A stretch of 64,000 bases of DNA from Saltatorellus ferox (GTDB lineage: Bacteria; Planctomycetota; UBA1135; GCA-002686595). Below are positions 54,022 to 62,868 of the stretch, piece after piece (position 1 is the first letter of the stretch; every line of letters starts with the position of its first letter). The notes beneath the pieces are model-generated. The model worked only from the letters and a program-made list of their open reading frames with translations. It did not search any database and was not told the DNA's origin. Made by a program: the position numbers and the translations under genes. The stretch is from NCBI GenBank assembly GCA_007751475.1, contig CP036434.1, forward strand, positions 2,294,001 to 2,358,000, in the 5' to 3' direction.

Positions 54022-56811
54022 TCACCGAACGCGGGTGTCGCTCCAGCCGAAGAGCTGAAGCGTCGCCCAGAAGTGGGGATGGTAGAAGCCGTCGATCGAG
54101 GCCACTTCCCGTCGGGCGAGCAGCATGGCGCTACCCGCTGACAGTTTCTCTCGCAGGTACCCCCTGGCGAATGCCTTGATGAACGCCTTGGCGGCGTCCT
54201 GATCGATCGGCGCGCGGGCCGTTAGCGCGACGGGGATGCCCGCCTGGAGGAGTGCGCCGCTGAAGTCGCTGGCTCCCGCGTCACCCAGGCGTCGCGGTCC
54301 GAATCCCGCAGAGCAAACAGCGAGAAGGGCGACCGCCGGTCGATCGACGGCGGACGAGGAAGGCAGCAGCTGGAGGAGAGAGTCCGCACGGATGACTTCC
54401 CGTGACTGCCGTGCGCCGGAATCACTGCGAACATAGATGCCAGGCACATCACCGTCGCCAGCCCCCTCGCTTCCGTGGGTGAGCGCGATGAACAGGTCCG
54501 GGCCAGACTCCAGCGCTGAGACGAGGCCCTGCGCCGTTTCTGTCATTGGCCGCTCGAAGGACGTCTTGCTGCCGGAGGCCTCTTGCAGCTCGACGAAGTC
54601 CTTCAATCCGAACTGGATCGCGCGGAGCCGCGTCCCCGTTCTCGGCTCTTCCCCGGCGTCGGACAGGGCGAAGATGGAGAGGCTTGGTCGGTCACGGGGC
54701 GCACGACTGGCCGCGACGTCCTGGAGCTTCACGAGGGCGTTGACGGAGGGTGTTTGGGTCACTTCGCGGGTCAGGCCTATGGGATGCCCGTCTCGATCCG
54801 GCAGGACCTCGACCGCGTGGAAGCCAAAACCGTCCAGGCCCGCGTAGATCAGCGTATCGCTGGCTCCTTCTGGAACCATGCGCTTTGCAAGCCAACGAAG
54901 GTCTTCTTCGATGGAAGGTGGTGGCCATGGAGCCTCCGCTTTCGGTCGCTGGCGCAGCTCATTCAGAACGGGACCGAAGTGTCGACGGAACTCCGCGGTG
55001 CCCTCCAGCCTCGTGTGCTCGACGCCTTCTGCTCGAACCAGAAAGCGGTGGGTCGTCAACTCCGTGGGGACGAAGTACAAGAGCGTTGCGTTCAAATCGC
55101 CGCAGAGAGCCACCACGTCCGCCGGAGAGGCTGCGCGGGCATCGAGATGGCGCGCCACGGTCGAGCAGCTATCCGCGGCCAGGAGCCAGTCGAAGGCTCG
55201 TGCTTCGCGGCCTTGACCGGAGAGAAGCGCCGACTCCAGAACGAGTTGAAGCGCGTGGCGACGCTCTGCATACTGCAGAAAACCGATGCCGCTAGGCTGG
55301 ACCGCTATCGTGGCCCATGCGTCCAGCAGGGAGTTGAACGCGGTCCTCAGCTCGGTCGCCGATCGTTCGATCGCTTCCACGTCACCAATGGCAAGCGCCA
55401 CTTCGAAGCACTTCGCTGCGAGCCTCGTGGCGAGGAGCGGGTTCGCACTGGTTTGCTCCGATGGACGGGCCAGCGGAGAGCTGGGCGTCACGATCGTCTG
55501 AACGGATCGGAGCAAGCGCAAGGCTTCCAGGTCCTCCCCCTGGGCATGGAGGATCTCAGCGTGAATCAGGGTCGCCAGGTGCCTCGTGTGTCGGTCGATG
55601 TACGCCTGGCCTTCGAGGTAGCGGGCCGTTTCCAGAGTGGCGTAGGTTGCCCGGGAGAAGTCGCGTGGCGGCCGCTGCAGCCGCATTTCAGCCAGCGCCG
55701 CCAGGTAGAGGACCTCGTCCCTGCGCCTCATCCCGTCGGCAGAGAGTGCGAGGTCATCCCCCAGTTCGTCGAGTGTCCTGTCGGCGTATCGCAGCGCCTG
55801 TGCGTTGTTGCCCGTCGAGAGCAACTGCTTGATGCGTGCTTCCCACAGAAGGCCGGTGAGTTGAGGAGACGCCGTCTCGCCGCGACTCTCGATGAGCCTG
55901 GTCATCGCGCCGAGGGCCAGGTCGGCCAACTCGAGCCGGCCGAGGTCCGTCTCGGTACTGAAGCGGGCCTGGGCGATGACGAGCTGGGTGGCCCAGTCCG
56001 CGCCTTGAAGATCCGCTACGGAGAGGTCCAGGTCGCCGAGCGCTCGCTCGAATGCACCGCCCAGGCGGTAGAGGCTCGCACGCGCGGCTCTGAGGCGAAG
56101 GTCCCAGGGAGTCGTGGCCTCTTCGATCCGGACCTCGCCATCGTGTCCGATGAGTCGAAGCGCTTCCTGAAGGTCGCCGATCCTCGCCAGGAACTGCACC
56201 CGTCGATGGAGTTCACGCCATCGTACTCGTGGTCCAAAGACGCCGCCGGAATCGGAGTCCGAGAGCACGAAGTCCAGCCATCGCCCCTGGAATCCACTGA
56301 TGCTCTCTTCACTGACCCAGCGTCCCGCATACTCGGCCAGGAAGTGAATGGCCTCGGCGACGGCTTCCGCCCCATCGCAGGCTTCCTCCGGGATGGGGAC
56401 GTGCGCCGCCTCCAGCCACTCCTTCGCAAACTTGCCGAGGTCGCCGAGGATGGCGTATCGCGATTCGTCGTCCAGCTTCTCGTCATGGAACCGGGCGATG
56501 CGCGAAGCCACGTAGAGAAGGGGCGCAGCCTTGGGCCGTTCGACCCCGACGACCTCTTCGGAGTCAAATTCCTGCGCGCCGTACTCGAAGCCCTGCACCT
56601 CTTCGTCGAAGCCCTGCACCCCGTCGTCGAAGCCCTGCACGCTCGGCCCGACCGCGATCGCAGCGGTCAGGAAGCCTGCGAGAACGACCGCTATTGCCTC
56701 GCGTAGACCCGCGACCACATGGGCGGCGCGTAGGGAGGCTCGACCTCGCGATGGACTTCGAAGCGCATCACCTCCGGAAGCTGGGCTCGCGTTGATTCGG
56801 AACAGATCCAT
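54022..56811 (-). CDS. CHAT-domain (caspase-like) protein with N-terminal membrane/signal segment
   Basis: A 929-residue protein if started at the ATG at 56811; a GTG at 56718 (898 residues) is an alternative that would begin directly at the hydrophobic segment AIAVVLAGFLTAAIAVG (about 40-56) and shorten the overlap with the upstream gene from 121 to 28 bases. Next come four heptads of the VQGFDDG type, an alpha-helical region about 120-560 with TPR-like spacing, and the C-terminal CHAT domain (about 600-925). The CHAT His/Cys dyad is present: H779 in ALTHGSEG and C833 in LLAVCSAG, and the ending PHFWATLQLFGWS is typical. It is probably a protease or its relative, exported or membrane-bound, and encoded downstream of an ECF sigma factor. 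Confidence 0.85.
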   Translation of the reverse strand: MDLFRINASPASGGDALRSPSRGRASLRAAHVVAGLREAIAVVLAGFLTAAIAVGPSVQGFDDGVQGFDEEVQGFEYGAQEFDSEEVVGVERPKAAPLLYVASRIARFHDEKLDDESRYAILGDLGKFAKEWLEAAHVPIPEEACDGAEAVAEAIHFLAEYAGRWVSEESISGFQGRWLDFVLSDSDSGGVFGPRVRWRELHRRVQFLARIGDLQEALRLIGHDGEVRIEEATTPWDLRLRAARASLYRLGGAFERALGDLDLSVADLQGADWATQLVIAQARFSTETDLGRLELADLALGAMTRLIESRGETASPQLTGLLWEARIKQLLSTGNNAQALRYADRTLDELGDDLALSADGMRRRDEVLYLAALAEMRLQRPPRDFSRATYATLETARYLEGQAYIDRHTRHLATLIHAEILHAQGEDLEALRLLRSVQTIVTPSSPLARPSEQTSANPLLATRLAAKCFEVALAIGDVEAIERSATELRTAFNSLLDAWATIAVQPSGIGFLQYAERRHALQLVLESALLSGQGREARAFDWLLAADSCSTVARHLDARAASPADVVALCGDLNATLLYFVPTELTTHRFLVRAEGVEHTRLEGTAEFRRHFGPVLNELRQRPKAEAPWPPPSIEEDLRWLAKRMVPEGASDTLIYAGLDGFGFHAVEVLPDRDGHPIGLTREVTQTPSVNALVKLQDVAASRAPRDRPSLSIFALSDAGEEPRTGTRLRAIQFGLKDFVELQEASGSKTSFERPMTETAQGLVSALESGPDLFIALTHGSEGAGDGDVPGIYVRSDSGARQSREVIRADSLLQLLPSSSAVDRPAVALLAVCSAGFGPRRLGDAGASDFSGALLQAGIPVALTARAPIDQDAAKAFIKAFARGYLREKLSAGSAMLLARREVASIDGFYHPHFWATLQLFGWSDTRVR
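56557..56640 (-). repeat. Four 21-bp in-frame repeats at the N-terminus of the CHAT protein
   Basis: Four tandem 21-base units encode VQGFDDG, VQGFDEE, VQGFEYG and AQEFDSE. The last unit is the most diverged. They follow the hydrophobic segment and add a short acidic, aromatic stretch. Confidence 0.85.
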
Positions 56812-57596
56812 CGGGGCTCGTAAGTGGTATCGTCGAACGTGACGTCGTCCAATCGCTTGTCCTTCGTCACGTCGTGAATCTCGATGCGGAACGTCACGTG
56901 CTCCGGCACCTCACCACTGAAGTCTACGATCTCCGGAAGAACTTCCGGTCGCGTAGATGCGCCTCTAAATGAAACCTCGATCTCACCATCGGACGGTCCG
57001 AGGTAGACCGGCGTGTCGTTCTCGACGGTCCTCGACGCTCCCCAGGTCAACAGGAACAGCGCCGCAGCAGCCGCTGCCAGCGGCCAGTAGGGGAGCGGCG
57101 ACCCGTGGTGCCGCGCAATTCGTTCGCCCCAGGGCCGATCTGCCGCGGGGCTGATCCGGGGCCCCAGGCGTCCCGGCGGGGACGGTGTTCCGGGCGCAGG
57201 AGTGGCCAGCAGCGCCGTTTTTCCGGTCGAGGACCGCCCCGGGGCACGCTCGACGAACATTGGCTCGACGCGTGCCTCTTGACGGACCTCCGCCAGCCAT
57301 CTGTCCTTCAGCGAATCCACGAACGACTGGGTTTCCTCAGCGTCGGCTCCCAGAACCTCCAGCCTCTCCAGCTCGGTGAGCGCTTCGGACTCTTCCCGGG
57401 CGAGATCTTCGAGGAGCACGCGTTCGATGGCCCGGATCTCGGCGCTGGCGAGCCTGTCGTCCAGCTCATCGAAGAAGTCGAGCCCGCGGGCGTCGTCCTG
57501 CAAGCCATCTTCTCCAGGACCTTGCCAGGACTCCGGCGACTTCTTCGCCGGGAGGCCGTCGAAGGCCGAGTCGTCTGTTCGCGGGTCGTTCATCAT
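56691..57596 (-). CDS. Single-pass membrane protein between ECF sigma factor and CHAT protein (possible anti-sigma)
   Basis: A 301-residue protein without a recognised family. The ATG at 57596 has GGAG eight bases upstream. The first 115 residues are acidic and helical (FFDELDDRLASAEIRAIERV, ESEALTELERLEVLG) and contain SFVDSLKDRWLAE. A Pro-rich stretch leads to one membrane helix, YWPLAAAAAALFLLTWGA (about 169-186). The outer part is a beta-rich domain of about 110 residues (GEIEVSFRGASTRPEVL, EHVTFRIEIHDVTKDKR). The topology, with the N-terminus inside and one TM helix, together with the position after a sigma-factor gene, suits an anti-sigma or sigma-partner protein, but no zinc-binding anti-sigma motif is present. 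Confidence 0.7.
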   Translation of the reverse strand: MMNDPRTDDSAFDGLPAKKSPESWQGPGEDGLQDDARGLDFFDELDDRLASAEIRAIERVLLEDLAREESEALTELERLEVLGADAEETQSFVDSLKDRWLAEVRQEARVEPMFVERAPGRSSTGKTALLATPAPGTPSPPGRLGPRISPAADRPWGERIARHHGSPLPYWPLAAAAAALFLLTWGASRTVENDTPVYLGPSDGEIEVSFRGASTRPEVLPEIVDFSGEVPEHVTFRIEIHDVTKDKRLDDVTFDDTTYEPRWICSESTRAQLPEVMRFEVHREVEPPYAPPMWSRVYARQ

Positions 57597-57718
57597 TCTC
57601 TCTCCAGGTGAATGTCAGCGGGCGTTCCGCCGACCGGTTGTGCGAGGCTTCGATCGCTGCGAGCGTTCGGGTTCACGGATGGTCCCGGTGTTTGCCTCGG
57701 CATTCCGAGGGCCATGGG

Positions 57719-58357
57719 TCAATCGTCAGCCAGGCAGTCATCTCGGCCGCGGTCGGTTTTCGGCAGGTAGCTCTTCGCAGTTTCGTCCGCGCGAATCGCC
57801 CGCTGGAGCGCGGTCAGGGCCCGGTAATAGCGTGCCTTGATGGTGTTGATGTTCTCGCCGAGTTCGTCCGCAAGGAAGCTGAACGGCTGGTCCAGGAAGA
57901 GCTTTCGCTCGATGAGCTCGACCTGGCTCGGCGGCAGGTGACGCATGGCCTGGCGAATTCTGCCGGCCTCGGTGTCGAGGTGGAGCTGATCGCTCGCGTC
58001 GAGATCCGACGCCAGGATCGTGTGGATCTCCTCGTGCTCGGCGCGGCGGAACTCCGCCTTCGACTGAGCCTTCAATGACTCCTGAAACACGTGCGCGGAG
58101 TAGCGGTAGACCCATGTTTCGATCACGGAATGCCCCGTGAACGCACTTCGATCCCTCCAGACCCTCAGCGCGACCTCCTGGCTCGCCTCCTGCAACCTCT
58201 CGATGGAGAGACTGCGGTGAGCACGGCGGTTGATGCTGCCCAGGAATCGGGGGATACACTTCATTCGATCCGCGAACCGGGCAACGGCCTCCTCGTCGCC
58301 ATCCAGCGTTTGCCGGATCAGCGCGAGGTCACGTTTCCATTGCTTCTCGTTCGTCAC
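57719..58357 (-). CDS. ECF-type RNA polymerase sigma factor
   Basis: A 212-residue sigma-70 family protein with regions 2 and 4 only. Region 2 is degenerate but recognisable (IERLQEASQEVALRVWRD, then the DNA-melting segment SVIETWVYRYSAHVFQESLK). Region 4 is clearer: MRHLPPSQVELIERKLFLDQ and PFSFLADELGENINTIKARY, a sigma-4 helix-turn-helix, then YRALTALQRAIR. The start is GTG at 58357. It is followed by the single-TM protein (122 bases) and the CHAT protein in the same direction, so it probably directs expression of this set or of surface functions. Confidence 0.88.
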   Translation of the reverse strand: MTNEKQWKRDLALIRQTLDGDEEAVARFADRMKCIPRFLGSINRRAHRSLSIERLQEASQEVALRVWRDRSAFTGHSVIETWVYRYSAHVFQESLKAQSKAEFRRAEHEEIHTILASDLDASDQLHLDTEAGRIRQAMRHLPPSQVELIERKLFLDQPFSFLADELGENINTIKARYYRALTALQRAIRADETAKSYLPKTDRGRDDCLADD

Positions 58358-58453
58358 AGAGTTGAGTGATCACACGGCGTGATCGGTTGCCCAGGATCCA
58401 GGGATTTCTTCGGTGGGGGGGGCCCGGGGCCGTCAGCCCTCCCGACGGATGCC

Positions 58454-59137
58454 TCACCGAGGGGCTCGGACGCCGAATTTCGCCCGGTAGGTCTCAATCC
58501 GAGCCATATCCGAAGCGTCGAGTCGGTGGGCGGAGTCGCCCTCGGGCCGCAGTCGTTCGATGATCTGCTCGACGTTGACGATCGCCTGGGTCGGCATCCC
58601 GAACTCCAGTCCCACCTCCTCCAGGGCGCTCCGGTGTTCGTCGCGGCCTCGCTCCATCCGGTCGACGCTGACGATCAGCCCCGCGAGCCGAACGTCGGCA
58701 GCCGCCTTCAGGATCGGTACGGTCTCACGGATCGAGGTTCCCGCGGTGGTCACATCCTCGACGATGAGCACGCGGTCGCCGTCCCGGAGCGGATGGCCCA
58801 CGAGAACTCCGCCCTCGCCGTGACCCTTCGCCTCCTTGCGATTGAAGCAGAACGGCACGTCGAGGCCGTGATCGCGGAAGAGGGCCTCGGCGATGGAGAC
58901 GGCCAGCGGGATTCCCTTGTAGGCCGGCCCGAAGAGGACGTCGTACTGTCCGTGGAAGCGCTCTTCGAGGGCGCTGGCGTAGTACGCGCCGAGCGCAGAC
59001 ATCTGACCGCCCGTCGTGTAGCGGCCCGTGTTGACGAAGTACGGAGTCGGCCTTCCGGACTTCGTGACGAAGTCGCCGAAGGTCAAGACGCCGGATTCGC
59101 ACATGAAGTCGATGAACTCACCCGTGTTGGCTGACAT
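58454..59137 (-). CDS. pyrE: Orotate phosphoribosyltransferase
   Basis: Joins orotate and PRPP to form OMP in pyrimidine synthesis. The 227-residue type I PRTase has TPYFVNTGRYTTGGQMSALG, the FGPAYKGIPLAVSIAEAL loop, FCFNRKEAKGHGEGG (catalytic loop with lysines) and the PRPP-binding motif VLIVEDVTTAGTS. The ATG at 59137 gives the expected N-terminus. No other pyr genes are adjacent. It lies 34 bases after the arylsulfotransferase-like gene on the same strand. Confidence 0.95.
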   Translation of the reverse strand: MSANTGEFIDFMCESGVLTFGDFVTKSGRPTPYFVNTGRYTTGGQMSALGAYYASALEERFHGQYDVLFGPAYKGIPLAVSIAEALFRDHGLDVPFCFNRKEAKGHGEGGVLVGHPLRDGDRVLIVEDVTTAGTSIRETVPILKAAADVRLAGLIVSVDRMERGRDEHRSALEEVGLEFGMPTQAIVNVEQIIERLRPEGDSAHRLDASDMARIETYRAKFGVRAPR

Positions 59138-59171
59138 GGGAAGGAGGCTACCACGCCGGTCGGTTCTTCGA

Positions 59172-60458
59172 CTATCTGGGGTTCACCCGCGCGCCGCTCA
59201 TCCGGTAGATCCTGCGGCGTTGCGCTCCGGTCTCGGTTTCGCGCATCTCCGGGTTCAGGAACTCCCAGATCACGTTTCCGGCGACATCGATCTCGTAGGC
59301 GCGCCCCTCCTCGGACTCGGTGACGAGAACGTTGCCGCCAGCGAGCCGCTCTGCGAACCCGCGAACGCGGCTCCAGAGAGGCCGTCCCGCGGGGCCGCGC
59401 CACTCCCAGAGAATGGCCCGGTCGTCGACGTCGATCTCGATCACCCTGGACCAGCCCCGGTGCGTGCCGTTGTCGAAGACCATGAGGCGGTGCCCGCCGC
59501 TCGGCCCGGCGAGGATCGAGGGCGCGTGCGGCCAGTCGAGGAGTGCTGGGCCCAGTGACCACTCCAGGCCTCCGCCCGGAACGCTCACGCCTGCGATGAG
59601 GCTCACGTTCCGGAGGCAAACGACCATCGTCATGCCCGAGCCAGCCTCCTCCTCCGCAGCGGTAGAGCGAGCGAAATCGATTCCGTTCAGGTGGAAGTAG
59701 TCGTACGTCGCTTCCGTCCTCCCGGATGCTTCGCTCGCGTGCGCCGCTGGCTTCGACAGCGGATGCGGATCGCCGCCGACCGCGCGTTCCAGCGCCTCCC
59801 GGTGCTCCCAGGTCGACCAGCTCGGCCAGGCGGGGTCCTCGGTGAAGCGCCCGGTCGCCTCCTCCAGGTAAGCGACCTCGTCGAAGCGAACCCTCCGGCC
59901 GCGGAAGTCGTAGGCGTGGTGCAGCGCCACCGCGAACAGCCGGCCGCCGGGCTCGTCGCCGGGTCGCGGCGCGACCGTGATCTCATGGTGGCACGGCGCG
60001 GCCACCTGCCAGACCACCGTTCCATCGGGCTCCAGAAGCGTCACGCCTTCATCCACGGAGAGCGTCACGAATCGACCCCCCTCCAGGGAGCGAGCGAACT
60101 CGACCTGCCCGTGATCCGGCACATGAAGTGTCCGATGGCTGCGCCCGCCTGGGCTCATCACATGGATCTTGCTCCGGTCGTCGGCCCAGACCCGGTCGGC
60201 GGGTGCGCACCGTTTGGGGTCCCACCGCACGACCCCGCTTGCGAGGGACGTCTCCGCTGCCTCCACGTCGTTCCAGCCCCCGTAGCCGAGCGCGCGAAGC
60301 TCGTCAGGAACCCCGATCGTTTGGGCGGCTCGCCGGCCCAGCTTCGCCCCCTCTGGCGATGCATCTCCCGGCTCTCGGGAGGAAGGGGGTGCAGGGTCGC
60401 CGCCGCACCCCGAAGAGCAGGCGAGCGCCACCGCGATCGAAATCGCAGCGGCACTCAC
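59172..60458 (-). CDS. Arylsulfotransferase (ASST)-like propeller lipoprotein
   Basis: A 428-residue exported protein. GTG at 60458 is chosen because it opens directly into a lipoprotein signal (SAAAISIAVALACSSGC). The open frame extends further upstream into the FmdB gene without a better start. The body is a beta-propeller of the arylsulfotransferase/PQQ-like type: blades end in strands like TLLEPDGTVVWQVAAPCHHE, the central HLNGIDFA replaces the usual histidine block, then HRLMVFDNGTHRGWSRVIEI and RLAGGNVLVTESEEGRAYEI. These phrases are typical of the ASST family, which includes many non-enzymatic members. Whether it transfers sulfate is unknown. Confidence 0.8.
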   Translation of the reverse strand: MSAAAISIAVALACSSGCGGDPAPPSSREPGDASPEGAKLGRRAAQTIGVPDELRALGYGGWNDVEAAETSLASGVVRWDPKRCAPADRVWADDRSKIHVMSPGGRSHRTLHVPDHGQVEFARSLEGGRFVTLSVDEGVTLLEPDGTVVWQVAAPCHHEITVAPRPGDEPGGRLFAVALHHAYDFRGRRVRFDEVAYLEEATGRFTEDPAWPSWSTWEHREALERAVGGDPHPLSKPAAHASEASGRTEATYDYFHLNGIDFARSTAAEEEAGSGMTMVVCLRNVSLIAGVSVPGGGLEWSLGPALLDWPHAPSILAGPSGGHRLMVFDNGTHRGWSRVIEIDVDDRAILWEWRGPAGRPLWSRVRGFAERLAGGNVLVTESEEGRAYEIDVAGNVIWEFLNPEMRETETGAQRRRIYRMSGARVNPR

Positions 60459-60496
60459 CTGGATCGGCTTCCGGACCGGAAGCCCTGGGTTCAGCC

Positions 60497-60712
60497 TCAG
60501 CCCGTCCCGCAATCCCGGGAGGGCGGCGCCGAGCTGGACGCGGGCACGTTGACGGCGTGTCGGCGGCTCGACGGCACGCCGAGCTTGGCCGCCGAGACCT
60601 GCTTCTTGACCTTCTTCGAACCGCACTCCGGACACTCGATGGTCTCCGACCCGAGCACGAGTTCTTCGAAGGCCTTCGAGCATGACGCGCAGAGGAAGTC
60701 GAAGGTCGGCAT
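60497..60712 (-). CDS. FmdB-family zinc ribbon protein
   Basis: A 71-residue protein with one zinc ribbon: CASC near the N-terminus (MPTFDFLCASCSKAFEELV) and CPECG after 20 residues, followed by KKVKKQVS. This is the FmdB/CxxC_CxxC_SSSS family of putative regulators. The tail is Ser/Pro-rich. The start overlaps the stop of the upstream 598-residue protein by one base, so the two are coupled; the lipoprotein gene starts 38 bases downstream. Confidence 0.88.
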   Translation of the reverse strand: MPTFDFLCASCSKAFEELVLGSETIECPECGSKKVKKQVSAAKLGVPSSRRHAVNVPASSSAPPSRDCGTG

Positions 60713-62508
60713 CAGAAGTTGCGCATGAACTGCGGAGCGCCTGCGGCCAGGACCGCGGGAAGGAGGATGAAGGTTCCGTACTCCGTCATGAAGCCCGTCA
60801 GGATCGCCGTCTGGACCACGATCGAACCGTCGGAAGTCTGGCGCGTGATGAGGTCGTCGCCCTGGAGCTCCGAGTACCCCACGGTGTCCTGGATGCCGTC
60901 CTGGAAGACATGGTACACCGGCATGACCGGGCCCGGGTCGCGCATCGCATCCATGCGCGAGCGAACGCCGTTGCTGACGCTGGAGAACATCATCGAGGTG
61001 AGGCCGTAGCCCTCGCGCGCGAAGTGCTCGCCATCCATGAAGCTCACGCCGGACTTGGTGCCGTCGGCGACGATCCGCGCGACGCTCGGTTTCGTGGCGA
61101 GCGACGGGCCGCTTCCCGCGATCTGATCCATGGCTCCCATGGCTGCCTGGGGCGTCGCGGCGATGACCAGCCAGTTTTCACCCATCGCCATGGTGGGCTC
61201 GAAGGGGATCGGAAGGCCCGGGAACATCACGGTGGTGTACTCATCGTCGCCGCGGGTCCAGGAGCGAATGTTGACGTAGCCGTCGGTCTCACCGGCAGCG
61301 ATGCCGTTCAGGACCTCTTCGAGCTGCTCCTTCGTCTCGAGCAGCGCCTCGCTGTCGCGCAGCGAGAAGAAGAGGACCGTCGAGCTGATCCCGCCGCCGC
61401 CGGTCGACTCGGAAGCGTACATCCCGTAGGTGTCGCCGAGCGCGCCGAAGAGGCCGCTCCGCAGGTCGATGCCGATCAGCCCCTTGACGGTTTCCGCGAT
61501 GTCGGCGCTGTCGCCCATCTGCTCCTTCATGTACTCGCCCGCCAGCGCGTTGATCGCGTCGAAGACGGCTTCCATGTCCATGCGCTGGACGCTCGCCCAG
61601 GTCGCATCGGCAGGAACGGGAGCGAGGTGAGCGGCGGTCAGCCCGCCTTCCGGGAGAATGCCCGCCGCCTTCATCCGACCACCGATGCCGGTCAGGATCG
61701 ACGCCGTCTGGCTGGTCGTCCCGTCACCGCTCGACGCGACCTCGATGACCGCGTTGTCGAGACCCATCCGCGAGAGGACGTCGAACACCACCATCGCCTC
61801 GTAGGGCGCGCCGGAGTCCATCATCATTCCCTGGACGAAGCGCAGGTAGCCGCCGACGTTCATCTCCATTTCGAACGAGGGCTGCTCGCTCCCCAGCATC
61901 TGAGCGGCGCGGGTGTGTCCCATCGGCGCGAGTTCCGCGCCCATGTTCACCTGCAGCGCCGAGCCTTCGCGCTGGATCATCTCCATCGGGAAGGGCGCCT
62001 GCATGCGCTGGAGGAGTCCCTTCAGGGCGCCCTCGTACCGGGCCGCCGCCTCGTCACTGGCCTCGTCGACCGCCACGCTCATCAGGAAAGGCATCTGGCC
62101 GCGCTGCGGCGGAGCGCCGAGGGCCGAGATCGCGAACCGCTTCTGGGCGGTCAGGAGGCGGAGCCAGACCGGGATGGAGTCCGCTTCGAAGGCGGGCTGG
62201 AGTTCGCGGGGGAGGTCGCGACCGAGTTCGGACGGGAGTTCCGCCAGGCGCTCATCGAGCCATCCGAGGGCGCGGACGAGCGCCGCGTCCTTGGGGTGAA
62301 CGGGACCCTTCGTGAGGTCGCCCATGCCCATGGTCATCAGCGGGATCGGTCCGGGCTGGGAAGCGGGCTCCTGACCTGCCTGGGGTGCGGAAGCCTCCAC
62401 CGGGGTGGCGGCGCCTTCCTGGGAGGGCGATGTGGTCGCCAGCGGGCCGAGATTCGCAGCGGAACAAAGAGGGGCGGCTAGCAGGGCGAGGAGAGCAGGG
62501 TGAGTCAT
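60712..62508 (-). CDS. Large exported protein, DUF3352-like
   Basis: A 598-residue exported protein. The ATG at 62508 starts a short signal (MTHPALLALLAAPLCSAANL), then a Gln/Ser/Pro/Ala-rich linker to about residue 55. The rest is a mixed alpha/beta region resembling the planctomycete DUF3352-type proteins that measure about 500-600 residues (LLTAQKRFAISALGAPPQRG, AHLAPVPADATWASVQRMDM, ENWLVIAATPQAAMGAMDQI). A hydrophobic C-terminal segment (GTFILLPAVLAAGAP) may anchor it. No catalytic motif is visible. The stop overlaps the FmdB start by one base. The family assignment is tentative; export is clear. Confidence 0.7.
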   Translation of the reverse strand: MTHPALLALLAAPLCSAANLGPLATTSPSQEGAATPVEASAPQAGQEPASQPGPIPLMTMGMGDLTKGPVHPKDAALVRALGWLDERLAELPSELGRDLPRELQPAFEADSIPVWLRLLTAQKRFAISALGAPPQRGQMPFLMSVAVDEASDEAAARYEGALKGLLQRMQAPFPMEMIQREGSALQVNMGAELAPMGHTRAAQMLGSEQPSFEMEMNVGGYLRFVQGMMMDSGAPYEAMVVFDVLSRMGLDNAVIEVASSGDGTTSQTASILTGIGGRMKAAGILPEGGLTAAHLAPVPADATWASVQRMDMEAVFDAINALAGEYMKEQMGDSADIAETVKGLIGIDLRSGLFGALGDTYGMYASESTGGGGISSTVLFFSLRDSEALLETKEQLEEVLNGIAAGETDGYVNIRSWTRGDDEYTTVMFPGLPIPFEPTMAMGENWLVIAATPQAAMGAMDQIAGSGPSLATKPSVARIVADGTKSGVSFMDGEHFAREGYGLTSMMFSSVSNGVRSRMDAMRDPGPVMPVYHVFQDGIQDTVGYSELQGDDLITRQTSDGSIVVQTAILTGFMTEYGTFILLPAVLAAGAPQFMRNF

Positions 62509-62868
62509 GGTGTCTGGGGAGTCGGCGTGGGGGACGTGGGTGACCGGTCGTAGGGGCCCGGTGGTAGTGGACCTGTGGTAAAGGCCCGGTTCAGGATGTT
62601 TCTGTCGAGGAGAGGCGGGCACGCGGCGAAATGGCCCAGGGAAGAGAATTTTCTTCCGGGAGGTGACACGGTCCCGCGCGTCGGCGGGGAGCCTGGTGCG
62701 CGCCCCGAGTTGCGCTGCTACGCTTCTCGGGGGCCATTGTTCATTGTCGTCGCAGAAAGTTCTGTACCCAATCCCTTTCCGAAACTGGCTGCGGGCGAAT
62801 CCCACGTGGGCCTCGTCTTGGCCTGCACGAACCTCTCCGCAGGACACTTGAATTCTTCGAACTTTCCC
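62509..62868. other. Divergent intergenic region upstream of the second sigma factor
   Basis: These 360 bases separate the leftward exported protein from the rightward sigma factor. The rightward frame is open through part of it, but its sequence (MVKARFRMFLSRRGGHAAKW and on) has no conserved domain, and base composition is less biased than in the gene. I see no RNA gene or strong promoter pair. AGGA at 62841 precedes an alternative TTG start at 62848. Confidence 0.45.

Noticed and set aside
54583..56706. 707-codon open frame on the plus strand
   Set aside because: It is opposite the CHAT gene; the composition is that of a reverse-strand shadow and no motif is present.
62575..62868. Longer N-terminus for the second sigma factor
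   Set aside because: The extra 98 residues have no conserved domain, include coding-unlike composition and would consume the divergent promoter region.
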